A program made the position numbers and the translations under genes. A stretch of 64,000 bases of DNA from Liolophura sinensis. Lineage: Eukaryota > Mollusca > Polyplacophora > Chitonida > Chitonidae. The notes under the pieces were generated by a model. That model was not told the origin of the DNA and did not search any database. It saw only the letters and a program-made list of their open reading frames with translations. Position 1 is the stretch's first letter, and every line of letters starts with the position of its first letter. The stretch covers positions 186,001 through 250,000 of the forward strand of contig NW_027017966.1 in assembly GCF_032854445.1 (NCBI RefSeq), written 5' to 3'. Below, piece after piece: positions 10,730 through 23,893 of the stretch.

Positions 10730-11771
10730 ACAAATGTCTTACTTCTAAGTCGAAGACAATCTCAATGTCTTTATCTACATGTAGAAAAACCACACCATTT
10801 GTATATAAAAAAAACAAAAGGTACTTGATACAATCCGCTGTAAAAAGTACAATTGAACACTGACCCACATCAATAAGGTGCCAAAGGATGCGCAATTGGG
10901 CCAGGCATCTCCAGCTGTTGAAAAATTGCAAATTTCCTTGGTTTCCATGGAGTAAGAGCCGTTGCTGGGCACGTGATCTTGACATCATTGATTATTCATT
11001 TGTGGCTACAGCCAAAAGTATTGGTCGGAGAGCAACGCGGTTTGCACCATTCGATTTCTCGTCACAAAATACGTCGGATTAGCCTCTTACCAGCAGCATT
11101 GGAACAGTTTTTCCACTTTTGGATTTTTGCCTGGTCATTTTGCTAATTGAAATCGGCTACTTTAACTATGTACAATCGCGACTGGTCATTACTATATTCA
11201 ACATTTCATTATAAGTTATGTGCCCTTCGGTAGCCCAGACGACGTCAAATCTTTGGGCCAAGCCCATTTAACTCACCCAGCAAATGTCTTACTTCTAAGT
11301 CGAAGACAAACTCAATGTCTTTATCTACATGTAGAAAAACCACACCATTTGTATATAAAAAAAACACAAGGTACTTGATACAACCCGCTGTAAAAAGTAC
11401 AATTGAACACTGACCCACATCAATAAGGTGCCAAAGGATGCGCAATTGGGCCAGGCATCTCCAGCTGTTGAAAAATTGCAAATTTCCTTGGTTTCCATGG
11501 AGTAAGAGCCGTTGCTGGGCACGTGATCTTGACATCATTGATTATTCATTTGTGGCTACAGCCAAAAGTATTGGTCGGAGAGCAACGCGGTTTGCACCAT
11601 TCGATTTCTCGTCACAAAATACGTCGGATTAGCCTCTTACCAGCAGCATTGGAACAGTTTTTTCCACTTTTGGATTTTTGCCTGGTCATTTTGCTAATTG
11701 AAATCGGCTACATTAACTATGTACAATCGCGACTGGTCATTACTATATACAACTTTTCATTATAAGTTATG
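10730..11771 (+). repeat. Monomers M20-M21 between the two block copies
   Basis: These are two monomers of other subtypes. M20 carries CACCCAACAA, GACAATCTC and AAACAAAAGG and has a CTACTTTAAC tail. M21 carries CAACCCGCTG, an extra T in its tail (CAGTTTTTTCCAC, about 11655-11667) and TATATACAAC before the next unit. The M20 subtype is the one that heads the 4-monomer HOR further right (M35, M40, M44). Confidence 0.9.
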
Positions 11772-14030
11772 TGCCCTTCGGTAGCCCAGACGACGTCAAA
11801 TCTTTGGGCCAAGCCCATTTAACTCACCCAGCAAATGTCTTACTTCTAAGTCGAAGACAAACTCAATGTCTTTATCTACATGTAGAAAAACCACACCATT
11901 TGTATATAAAAAAAACACAAGGTACTTGATACAATCCGCTGTAAAAAGTACAATTGAACACTGACCCACATCAATAAGGTGCCAAAGGATGCGCAATTGG
12001 GCCAGGCATCTCCAGCTGTTGAAAAATTGCAAATTTCCTTGGTTTCCATGGAGTAAGAGCCGTTGCTGGGCACGTGATCTTGACATCATTGATTATTCAT
12101 TTGTGGCTACAGCCAAAAGTATTCGTTGGAGAGCAACGCGGTTTGCACCATTCGATTTCTCGTCACAAAATACGTCGGATTAGCCTCTTACCAGCAGCAT
12201 TGGAACAGTTTTTCTACTTTTGGATTTTTGCCTGGTCTTTTTGCGAATTGAAATCGGCTACATTAACTATGTACAATCGCGACTGGTCATTACTATATTC
12301 AACTTTTCATTATAAGTTATGTGCCCTTCGGTAGCCCAGACGACGTCAAATCTTTGGGCCAAGCCCATTTAACTCACCCAACAAATGTCTTACTTCTAAG
12401 TCGAAGACAAACTCAATGTCTTTATCTACATGTAGAAAAACCACACCATTTGTATATAAAAAAAACACAAGGTACTTGATACAATCCGCTGTAAAAAGTA
12501 CAATTGAACACTGACCCACATCAATAAGGTGCCAAAGGATGCGCAATTGGGCCAGGCATCTCCAGCTGTTGAAAAATTGCAAATTTCCTTGGTTTCCATG
12601 GAGTTAGAGCCGTTGCTGGGCACGTGATCTTGACATCATTGATTATTCATTTGTGGCTACAGCCAAAAGTATTGGTTGGAGAGCAACGCGGTTTGCATCA
12701 TTCGATTTTTCGTCACAAAATACGTCGGATTAGCCTCTTACCAGCAGCATTGGAACAGTTTTTCCACTTTTGGATTTTTGCCTGGTCTTTTTGCGAATTG
12801 AAATCGGCTACATTAACTATGTACAATCGCGACTGGTCATTACTATATTCAACTTTTCATTATAAGTTATGTGCCCTTCGGTAGCCCAGACGACGTCAAA
12901 TCTTTGGGCCAAGCCCATTTAACTCACCCAGCAAATGTCTTACTTCTAAGTCGAAGACAAACTCAATGTCTTTATCTACATGTAGATAAACCACACCATT
13001 TGTATATAAAAAAAACACAAGGTACTTGATACAATCCGCTGTAAAAAGTACAATTGAACACTGACCCACATCAATAAGGTGCCAAAGGATGCGCAATTGG
13101 GCCAGGCATCTCCAGCTGTTGAAAAATTGCAAATTTCCTTGGTTTCCATGGAGTAAGAGCCGTTGCTGGGCACGTGATCTTGACATCATTGATTATTCAT
13201 TTGTGGCTACAGCCAAAAGTATTGGTTGGAGAGCAACGCGGTTTGCACCATTCGATTTCTGGTCACAAAATACGTCGGATTAGCCTCTTACCAGCAGCAT
13301 TGGAACAGTTTTTCCACTTTTGGATTTTTGCCTGGTCTTTTTGCGAATTGAAATCGGCTACATTAACTATGTACAATCGCGACTGGTCATTAGTATATTC
13401 AACTTTTCATTATAAGTTATGTGCCCTTCGGTAGCCCAGACGACGTCAAATCTTTGGGCCAAGCCCATTTAACTCACCCAGCAAATGTCTTACTTCTAAG
13501 TCGAAGACAAACTCAATGTCTTTATCTACATGTAGAAAAACCACACCATTTGTATATAAAAAAAACACAAGGTACTTGATACAATCCGCTGTAAAAAGTA
13601 CAATTGAACACTGACCCACATCAATAAGGTGCCAAAGGATGCGCAATTGGGCCAGGCATCTCCAGCTGTTGAAAAATTGCAAATTTCCTTGGTTTCCATG
13701 GAGTAAGAGCCGTTGCTGGGCACGTGATCTTGACATCATTGATTATTCATTTGTGGCTACAGCCAAAAGTATTGGTCGGAGAGCAACGCGGTTTGCACCA
13801 TTCGATTTCTCGTCACAAAATACGTCGGATTAGCCTCTTACCAGCAGCATTGGAACAGTTTTTCCACTTTTGGATTTTTGCCTGGTCTTTTTGCTAATTG
13901 AAATCGGCTGCATTAACTATGTACAATCGCGACTGGTCATTACTATATTCAACTTTTCATTATAAGTTATGTGCCCTTCGGTAGCCCAGACGACGTCAAA
14001 TCTTTGGGCCAAGCCCATTTAACTCACCCA
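11772..14030 (+). repeat. 4-monomer block, copy 2 (M22-M25)
   Basis: This repeats 8471-10729 at an offset of 3,301 bp. All rare markers of M16 to M19 reappear in order in M22 to M25, including the 20-bp palindrome variant in M24. Only one base difference was seen across 2,259 bp, so the duplication is recent compared with divergence between monomer subtypes. Confidence 0.92.
12971..12990. other. Perfect 20-bp palindrome (M24)
   Basis: This is the same 20-bp perfect palindrome as in M18, carried along by the 3,301-bp-offset block duplication. Confidence 0.95.
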
Positions 14031-16884
14031 GCAAATGTCTTACTTCTAATTCGAAGACAAACTCAATGTCTTTATCTACATGTAGAAAAACCACACCATT
14101 TGTATATAAAAAAAACACAAGGTACTTGATACAATCCGCTGTAAAAAGTACAATTGAACACTGACCCACATCAATAAGGTGCCAAAGGATGCGCAATTGG
14201 GCCAGGCATCTCCAGCTGTTGAAAAATTGCAAATTTCCTTGGTTTCCATGGAGTAAGAGCCGTTGCTGGGCACGTGATCTTGACATCATTGATTATTCAT
14301 TTGTGGCTACAGCCAAAAGTATTGGTCGGAGAGCAACGCGGTTTGCACCATTCGATTTCTCGTCACAAAATACGTCGGATTAGCCTCTTACCAGCAGCAT
14401 TGGAACAGTTTTTCCACTTTTGGATTTTTGCCTGGTCATTTTGCTAATTGAAATCGGCTACATTAACTATGTACAATCGCGACTGGTCATTACTATATAC
14501 AACTTTTCATTATAAGTTATGTGCCCTTCGGTAGCCCAGACGACGTCAAATCTTTGGGCCAAGCCCATTTAACTCACCCAACAAATGTCTTACTTCTAAG
14601 TCGAAGACAAACTCAATGTCTTTATCTACATGTAGAAAAACCACACCATTTGTATATAAAAAAACAAAAGGTACTTGATACAATCCGCTGTAAAAAGTAC
14701 AATTGAACACTGACCCACATCAATAAGGTGCCAAAAGATACGCAATTGGGCCAGGCATCTCCAGCTGTTGAAAAATTGCAAATTTGTATGGTTTCCATGG
14801 AGTAAGAGCCGTTGCTGGGCACGTGATCTTGACATCATTGATTATTCATTTGTGGCTACAGCCAAAAGTATTGGTCGGAGAGCAACGCGGTTTGCACCAT
14901 TCGATTTCTCGTCACAAAATACGTCGGATTAGCCTCTTACCAGCAGCATTGGAACAGTTTTTCCACTTTTGGATTTTTGCCTGGTCTTTTTGCTAATTGA
15001 AATCGGCTGCATTAACTATGTACAATCGCGACTGGTCATTACTATATTCAACTTTTCATTATAAGTTATGTGCCCTTCGGTAGCCCAGACGACGTCAAAT
15101 CTTTGGGCCAAGCCCATTTAACTCACCCAACAAATGTCTTACTTCTAAGTCGAAGACAATCTCAATGTCTTTATCTACATGTAGAAAAACCACACCATTT
15201 GTATATAAAAAAAACAAAAGGTACTTGATACAATCCGCTGTAAAAAGTACAATTGAACACTGACCCACATCAATAAGGTGCCAAAGGATGCGCAACTGGG
15301 CCAGGCATCTCCAGCTGTTGAAAAATTGCAAATTTCCTTGGTTTCCATGGAGTAAGAGCCGTTGCTGGGCACGTGATCTTGACATCATTGATTATTCATT
15401 TGTGGCTACAGCCAAAAGTATTGGTCGGAGAGCAACGCGGTTTGCACCATTCGATTTCTCGTCACAAAATACGTCGGATTAGCCTCTTACCAGCAGCATT
15501 GGAACAGTTTTTCCACTTTTGGATTTTTGCCTGGTCATTTTGCTAATTGAAATCGGCTACTTTAACTATGTACAATCGCGACTGGTCATTACTATATTCA
15601 ACATTTCATTATAAGTTATGTGCCCTTCGGTAGCCCAGACGACGTCAAATCTTTGGGCCAAGCCCATTTAACTCACCCAGCAAATGTCTTACTTCTAAGT
15701 CGAAGACAAACTCAATGTCTTTATCTACATGTAGAAAAACCACACCATTTGTATATAAAAAAAACACAAGGTACTTGATACAACCCGCTGTAAAAAGTAC
15801 AATTGAACACTGACCCACATCAATAAGGTGCCAAAGGATGCGCAATTGGGCCAGGCATCTCCAGCTGTTGAAAAATTGCAAATTTCCTTGGTTTCCATGG
15901 AGTAAGAGCCGTTGCTGGGCACGTGATCTTGACATCATTTATTATTCATTTGTGGCTACAGCCAAAAGTATTGGTCGGAGAGCAACGCGGTTTGCACCAT
16001 TCGATTTCTCGTCACAAAATACGTCGGATTAGCCTCTTACCAGCAGCATTGGAACAGTTTTTCCACTTTTGGATTTTTGCCTGGTCTTTTTGCTAATTGA
16101 AATCGGCTGCATTAACTATGTACAATCGCGACTGGTCATTACTATATTCAACTTTTCATTATAAGTTATGTGCCCTTCGGTAGCCCAGACGACGTCAAAT
16201 CTTTGGGCCAAGCCCATTTAACTCACCCAACAAATGTCTTACTTCTAAGTCGAAGACAATCTCAATGTCTTTATCTACATGTAGAAAAACCACACCATTT
16301 GTATATAAAAAAAACAAAAGGTACTTGATACAATCCGCTGTAAAAAGTACAATTGAACACTGACCCACATCAATAAGGTGCCAAAGGATGCGCAATTGGG
16401 CCAGGCATCTCCAGCTGTTGAAAAATTGCAAATTTCCTTGGTTTCCATGGAGTAAGAGCCGTTGCTGGGCACGTGATCTTGACATCATTGATTATTCATT
16501 TGTGGCTACAGCCAAAAGTATTGGTCGGAGAGCAACGCGGTTTGCACCATTCGATTTCTCGTCACAAAATACGTCGGATTAGCCTCTTACCAGCAGCATT
16601 GGAACAGTTTTTCCACTTTTGGATTTTTGCCTGGTCATTTTGCTAATTGAAATCGGCTACTTTAACTATGTACAATCGCGACTGGTCATTACTATATTCA
16701 ACATTTCATTATAAGTTATGTGCCCTTCGGTAGCCCAGACGACGTCAAATCTTTGGGCCAAGCCCATTTAACTCACCCAGCAAATGTCTTACTTCTAAGT
16801 CGAAGACAAACTCAATGTCTTTATCTACATGTAGAAAAACCACACCATTTGTATATAAAAAAAACACAAGGTACTTGATACAAC
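14031..16884 (+). repeat. Mixed-subtype monomers M26-M31
   Basis: M26 has a private TTCTAATTCG. M27 is a 549-bp short-type monomer. M28 and M30 are of the M20 subtype (GACAATCTC, AAACAAAAGG), and M29 and M31 are of the CAACCCGCTG subtype, so the pattern is a loose dimer. Private changes are GCGCAACTGGG in M28 (15291-15301) and CATTTATTATTC in M29. The stretch ends at 16884, the last base that differs from the position 10,999 bp downstream. Confidence 0.85.
14546..15094 (+). repeat. Short-type monomer M27 (549 bp)
   Basis: It has a 7-base A-tract instead of 8, CCAAAAGATACGC in place of CCAAAGGATGCGC, and TTTGTATGG in place of TTTCCTTGG. These linked changes define a distinct subtype that also occurs as M34, M54 and, with modifications, M73 and M90. 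It is entered from a TATATACAAC tail. Confidence 0.9.
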
Positions 16885-18394
16885 CCGCTGTAAAAAGTAC
16901 AATTGAACACTGACCCACATCAATAAGGTGCCAAAGGATGCGCAATTGGGCCAGGCATCTCCAGCTGTTGAAAAATTGCAAATTTCCTTGGTTTCCATGG
17001 AGTAAGAGCCGTTGCTGGGCACGTGATCTTGACATCATTGATTATTCATTTGTGGCTACAGCCAAAAGTATTGGTCGGAGAGCAACGCGGTTTGCACCAT
17101 TCGATTTCTCGTCACAAAATACGTCGGATTAGCCTCTTACCAGCAGCATTGGAACAGTTTTTCCACTTTTGGATTTTTGCCTGGTCATTTTGCTAATTGA
17201 AATCGGCTACTTTAACTATGTACAATCGCGACTGGTCATTACTATATTCAACATTTCATTATAAGTTATGTGCCCTTCGGTAGCCCAGACGACGTCAAAT
17301 CTTTGGGCCAAGCCCATTTAACTCACCCAGCAAATGTCTTACTTCTAAGTCGAAGACAAACTCAATGTCTTTATCTACATGTAGAAAAACCACACCATTT
17401 GTATATAAAAAAAACACAAGGTACTTGATACAACCCGCTGTAAAAAGTACAATTGAACACTGACCCACATCAATAAGGTGCCAAAGGATGCGCAATTGGG
17501 CCAGGCATCTCCAGCTGTTGAAAAATTGCAAATTTCCTTGGTTTCCATGGAGTAAGAGCCGTTGCTGGGCACGTGATCTTGACATCATTGATTATTCATT
17601 TGTGGCTACAGCCAAAAGTATTGGTCGGAGAGCAACGCGGTTTGCACCATTCGATTTCTCGTCACAAAATACGTCGGATTAGCCTCTTACCAGCAGCATT
17701 GGAACAGTTTTTTCACTTTTGGATTTTTGCCTGGTCATTTTGCTAATTGAAATCGGCTACTTTAACTATGTACAATCGCGACTGGTCATTACTATATTCA
17801 ACATTTCATTATAAGTTATGTGCCCTTCGGTAGCCCAGACGACGTCAAATCTTTGGGCCAAGCCCATTTAACTCACCCAGCAAATGTCTTACTTCTAAGT
17901 CGAAGACAAACTCAATGTCTTTATCTACATGTAGAAAAACCACACCATTTGTATATAAAAAAAACACAAGGTACTTGATACAACCCGCTGTAAAAAGTAC
18001 AATTGAACACTGACCCACATCAATAAGGTGCCAAAGGATGCGCAATTGGGCCAGGCATCTCCAGCTGTTGAAAAATTGCAAATTTCCTTGGTTTCCATGG
18101 AGTAAGAGCCGTTGCTGGGCACGTGATCTTGACATCATTGATTATTCATTTGTGGCTACAGCCAAAAGTATTGGTCGGAGAGCAACGCGGTTTGCACCAT
18201 TCGATTTCTCGTCACAAAATACGTCGGATTAGCCTCTTACCAGCAGCATTGGAACAGTTTTTCCACTTTTGGATTTTTGCCTGGTCATTTTGCTAATTGA
18301 AATCGGCTACTTTAACTATGTACAATCGCGACTGGTCATTACTATATACAACTTTTCATTATAAGTTATGTGCCCTTCGGTAGCCCAGACGACG

Positions 18395-18943
18395 TCAAAT
18401 CTTTGGGCCAAGCCCATTTAACTCACCCAACAAATGTCTTACTTCTAAGTCGAAGACAAACTCAATGTCTTTATCTACATGTAGAAAAACCACACCATTT
18501 GTATATAAAAAAACAAAAGGTACTTGATACAATCCGCTGTAAAAAGTACAATTGAACACTGACCCACATCAATAAGGTGCCAAAAGATACGCAATTGGGC
18601 CAGGCATCTCCAGCTGTTGAAAAATTGCAAATTTGTATGGTTTCCATGGAGTAAGAGCCGTTGCTGGGCACGTGATCTTGACATCATTGATTATTCATTT
18701 GTGGCTACAGCCAAAAGTAATGGTCGGAGAGCAACGCGGTTTGCACCATTCGATTTCTCGTCACAAAATACGTCGGATTAGCCTCTTACCAGCAGCATTG
18801 GAACAGTTTTTCCACTTTTGGATTTTTGCCTGGTCTTTTTGCTAATTGAAATCGGCGGCATTAACTATGTACAATCGCGACTGGTCATTACTATATTCAA
18901 CTTTTCATTATAAGTTATGTGCCCTTCGGTAGCCCAGACGACG
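18395..18943 (+). repeat. Short-type monomer M34 (549 bp)
   Basis: This is the same linked changes as M27, plus AAAAGTAATGG instead of AAAAGTATTGG and an ATCGGCGGCATT tail. It acts as a phase marker of the 20-monomer HOR, since its only exact counterpart is M54. Confidence 0.9.
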
Positions 18944-21143
18944 TCAAATCTTTGGGCCAAGCCCATTTAACTCACCCAACAAATGTCTTACTTCTAAGTC
19001 GAAGACAATCTCAATGTCTTTATCTACATGTAGAAAAACCACACCATTTGTATATAAAAAAAACAAAAGGTACTTGATACAATCCGCTGTAAAAAGTACA
19101 ATTGAACACTGACCCACATCAATAAGGTGCCAAAGGATGCGCAATTGGGCCAGGCATCTCCAGCTGTTGAAAAATTGCAAATTTCCTTGGTTTCCATGGA
19201 GTAAGAGCCGTTGCTGGGCACGTGATCTTGACATCATTGATTATTCATTTGTGGCTACAGCCAAAAGTATTGGTCGGAGAGCAACGCGGTTTGCACCATT
19301 CGATTTCTCGTCACAAAATACGTCGGATTAGCCTCTTACCAGCAGCATTGGAACAGTTTTTCCACTTTTGGATTTTTGCCTGGTCATTTTGCTAATTGAA
19401 ATCGGCTACTTTAACTATGTACAATCGCGACTGGTCATTACTATATTCAACATTTCATTATAAGTTATGTGCCCTTCGGTAGCCCAGACGACGTCAAATC
19501 TTTGGGCCAAGCCCATTTAACTCACCCAGCAAATGTCTTACTTCTAAGTCGAAGACAAACTCAATGTCTTTATCTACATGTAGAAAAACCACACCATTTG
19601 TATATAAAAAAAACACAAGGTACTTGATACAACCCGCTGTAAAAAGTACAATTGAACACTGACCCACATCAATAAGGTGCCAAAGGATGCGCAATTGGGC
19701 CAGGCATCTCCAGCTGTTGAAAAATTGCAAATTTCCTTGGTTTCCATGGAGTAAGAGCCGTTGCTGGGCACGTGATCTTGACATCATTGATTATTCATTT
19801 GTGGCTACAGCCAAAAGTATTGGTCGGAGAGCAACGCGGTTTGCACCATTCGATTTCTCGTCACAAAATACGTCGGATTAGCCTCTTACCAGCAGCATTG
19901 GAACAGTTTTTCCACTTTTGGATTTTTGCCTGGTCTTTTTGCTAATTGAAATCGGCTACTTTAACTATGTACAATCGCGACTGGTCATTACTATATTCAA
20001 CATTTCATTATAAGTTATGTGCCCTTCGGTAGCCCAGACGACGTCAAATCTTTGGGCCAAGCCCATTTAACTCACCCAGCAAATGTCTTACTTCTAAGTC
20101 GAAGACAAACTCAATGTCTTTATCTACATGTAGAAAAACCACACCATTTGTATATAAAAAAAACACAAGGTACTTGATACAACCCGCTGTAAAAAGTACA
20201 ATTGAACACTGACCCACATCAATAAGGTGCCAAAGGATGCGCAATTGGGCCAGGCATCTCCAGCTGTTGAAAAATTGCAAATTTCCTTGGTTTCCATGGA
20301 GTAAGAGCCGTTGCTGGGCACGTGATCTTGACATCATTGATTATTCATTTGTGGCTACAGCCAAAAGTATTGGTCGGAGAGCAACGCGGTTTGCACCATT
20401 CGATTTCTCGTCACAAAATACGTCGGATTAGCCTCTTACCAGCAGCATTGGAACAGTTTTTCCACTTTTGGATTTTTGCCTGGTCATTTTGCTAATTGAA
20501 ATCGGCTACATTAACTATGTACAATCGCGACTGGTCATTACTATATTCAACATTTCATTATAAGTTATGTGCCCTTCGGTAGCCCAGACGACGTCAAATC
20601 TTTGGGCCAAGCCCATTTAACTCACCCAGCAAATGTCTTACTTCTAAGTCGAAGACAAACTCAATGTCTTTATCTACATGTAGAAAAACCACACCATTTG
20701 TATATAAAAAAAACACAAGGTACTTGATACAATCCGCTGTAAAAAGTACAATTGAACACTGACCCACATCAATAAGGTGCCAAAGGATGCGCAATTGGGC
20801 CAGGCATCTCCAGCTGTTGAAAAATTGCAAATTTCCTTGGTTTCCATGGAGTAAGAGCCGTTGCTGGGCACGTGATCTTGACATCATTGATTATTCATTT
20901 GTGGCTACAGCCAAAAGTATTGGTCGGAGAGCAACGCGGTTTGCACCATTCGATTTCTCGTCACAAAATACGTCGGATTAGCTTCTTACCAGCAGCATTG
21001 GAACAGTTTTTCCACTTTTGGATTTTTGCCTGGTCTTTTTGCTAATTGAAATCGGCTGCATTAACTATGTACAATCGCGACTGGTCATTACTATATTCAA
21101 CTTTTCATTATAAGTTATGTGCCCTTCGGTAGCCCAGACGACG
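18944..21143 (+). repeat. Nested 4-monomer HOR in copy A, unit 1 (M35-M38)
   Basis: The order is monomer a (GACAATCTC, AAACAAAAGG, tail CATTTTG/CTACTTT), b (CAACCCGCTG, tail CTTTTTG/CTACTTT), c (CAACCCGCTG, tail CATTTTG/CTACATT) and d (CAATCCGCTG, TTAGCTTCTTACC, tail CTTTTTG/CTGCATT). The unit length is 2,200 bp. The a-b-c-d order is the same in M40-M43 and M44-M47. Confidence 0.88.
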
Positions 21144-21693
21144 TCAAATCTTTGGGCCAAGCCCATTTAACTCACCCAACAAATGTCTTACTTCTAAGTC
21201 GAAGACAATCTCAATGTCTTTATCTACATGTAGAAAAACCACACCATTTGTATATAAAAAAAACAAAAGGTACTTGATACAATCCGCTGTAAAAAGTACA
21301 ATTGAACACTGACCCACATCAATAAGGTGCCAAAGGATGCGCAATTGGGCCAGGCATCTCCAGCTGTTGAAAAATTGCAAATTTCCTTGGTTTCCATGGA
21401 GTAAGAGCCGTTGCTGGGCACGTGATCTTGACATCATTGATTATTCATTTGTGGCTACAGCCAAAAGTATTGGTCGGAGAGCAACGCGGTTTGCACCATT
21501 CGATTTCTCGTCACAAAATACGTCGGATTAGCCTCTTACCAGCAGCATTGGAACAGTTTTTCCACTTTTGGATTTTTGCCTGGTCTTTTTGCTAATTGAA
21601 ATCGGCTGCATTAACTATGTACAATCGCGACTGGTCATTACTATATTCAACTTTTCATTATAAGTTATGTGCCCTTCGGTAGCCCAGACGACG
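21144..21693 (+). repeat. Single extra hybrid monomer M39 between 4-monomer units
   Basis: The head is of type a (GACAATCTC, AAACAAAAGG), but the tail reads GTCTTTTTGCTAATTG with CTGCATT, as in type d. The GGATTAGCCTC site is of type a, so the switch lies in the tail after that site. M39 looks like the product of an exchange between an a and a d monomer that left one extra monomer. The same hybrid recurs as M59 (32143-32692). Confidence 0.75.
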
Positions 21694-23893
21694 TCAAATC
21701 TTTGGGCCAAGCCCATTTAACTCACCCAACAAATGTCTTACTTCTAAGTCGAAGACAATCTCAATGTCTTTATCTACATGTAGAAAAACCACACCATTTG
21801 TATATAAAAAAAACAAAAGGTACTTGATACAATCCGCTGTAAAAAGTACAATTGAACACTGACCCACATCAATAAGGTGCCAAAGGATGCGCAATTGGGC
21901 CAGGCATCTCCAGCTGTTGAAAAATTGCAAATTTCCTTGGTTTCCATGGAGTAAGAGCCGTTGCTGGGCACGTGATCTTGACATCATTGATTATTCATTT
22001 GTGGCTACAGCCAAAAGTATTGGTCGGAGAGCAACGCGGTTTGCACCATTCGATTTCTCGTCACAAAATACGTCGGATTAGCCTCTTACCAGCAGCATTG
22101 GAACAGTTTTTCCACTTTTGGATTTTTGCCTGGTCATTTTGCTAATTGAAATCGGCTACTTTAACTATGTACAATCGCGACTGGTCATTACTATATTCAA
22201 CATTTCATTATAAGTTATGTGCCCTTCGGTAGCCCAGACGACGTCAAATCTTTGGGCCAAGCCCATTTAACTCACCCAGCAAATGTCTTACTTCTAAGTC
22301 GAAGACAAACTCAATGTCTTTATCTACATGTAGAAAAACCACACCATTTGTATATAAAAAAAACACAAGGTACTTGATACAACCCGCTGTAAAAAGTACA
22401 ATTGAACACTGACCCACATCAATAAGGTGCCAAAGGATGCGCAATTGGGCCAGGCATCTCCAGCTGTTGAAAAATTGCAAATTTCCTTGGTTTCCATGGA
22501 GTAAGAGCCGTTGCTGGGCACGTGATCTTGACATCATTGATTATTCATTTGTGGCTACAGCCAAAAGTATTGGTCGGAGAGCAACGCGGTTTGCACCATT
22601 CGATTTCTCGTCACAAAATACGTCGGATTAGCCTCTTACCAGCAGCATTGGAACAGTTTTTCCACTTTTGGATTTTTGCCTGGTCTTTTTGCTAATTGAA
22701 ATCGGCTACTTTAACTATGTACAATCGCGACTGGTCATTACTATATTCAACATTTCATTATAAGTTATGTGCCCTTCGGTAGCCCAGACGACGTCAAATC
22801 TTTGGGCCAAGCCCATTTAACTCACCCAGCAAATGTCTTACTTCTAAGTCGAAGACAAACTCAATGTCTTTATCTACATGTAGAAAAACCACACCATTTG
22901 TATATAAAAAAAACACAAGGTACTTGATACAACCCGCTGTAAAAAGTACAATTGAACACTGACCCACATCAATAAGGTGCCAAAGGATGCGCAATTGGGC
23001 CAGGCATCTCCAGCTGTTGAAAAATTGCAAATTTCCTTGGTTTCCATGGAGTAAGAGCCGTTGCTGGGCACGTGATCTTGACATCATTGATTATTCATTT
23101 GTGGCTACAGCCAAAAGTATTGGTCGGAGAGCAACGCGGTTTGCACCATTCGATTTCTCGTCACAAAATACGTCGGATTAGCCTCTTACCAGCAGCATTG
23201 GAACAGTTTTTCCACTTTTGGATTTTTGCCTGGTCATTTTGCTAATTGAAATCGGCTACATTAACTATGTACAATCGCGACTGGTCATTACTATATTCAA
23301 CATTTCATTATAAGTTATGTGCCCTTCGGTAGCCCAGACGACGTCAAATCTTTGGGCCAAGCCCATTTAACTCACCCAGCAAATGTCTTACTTCTAAGTC
23401 GAAGACAAACTCAATGTCTTTATCTACATGTAGAAAAACCACACCATTTGTATATAAAAAAAACACAAGGTACTTGATACAATCCGCTGTAAAAAGTACA
23501 ATTGAACACTGACCCACATCAATAAGGTGCCAAAGGATGCGCAATTGGGCCAGGCATCTCCAGCTGTTGAAAAATTGCAAATTTCCTTGGTTTCCATGGA
23601 GTAAGAGCCGTTGCTGGGCACGTGATCTTGACATCATTGATTATTCATTTGTGGCTACAGCCAAAAGTATTGGTCGGAGAGCAACGCGGTTTGCACCATT
23701 CGATTTCTCGTCACAAAATACGTCGGATTAGCTTCTTACCAGCAGCATTGGAACAGTTTTTCCACTTTTGGATTTTTGCCTGGTCTTTTTGCTAATTGAA
23801 ATCGGCTGCATTAACTATGTACAATCGCGACTGGTCATTACTATATTCAACTTTTCATTATAAGTTATGTGCCCTTCGGTAGCCCAGACGACG
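21694..23893 (+). repeat. Nested 4-monomer HOR in copy A, unit 2 (M40-M43)
   Basis: This is the same a-b-c-d order as M35-M38, with identical diagnostic sites including TTAGCTTCTTACC in the fourth monomer. It directly precedes another unit at an exact 2,200-bp offset. Confidence 0.88.
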
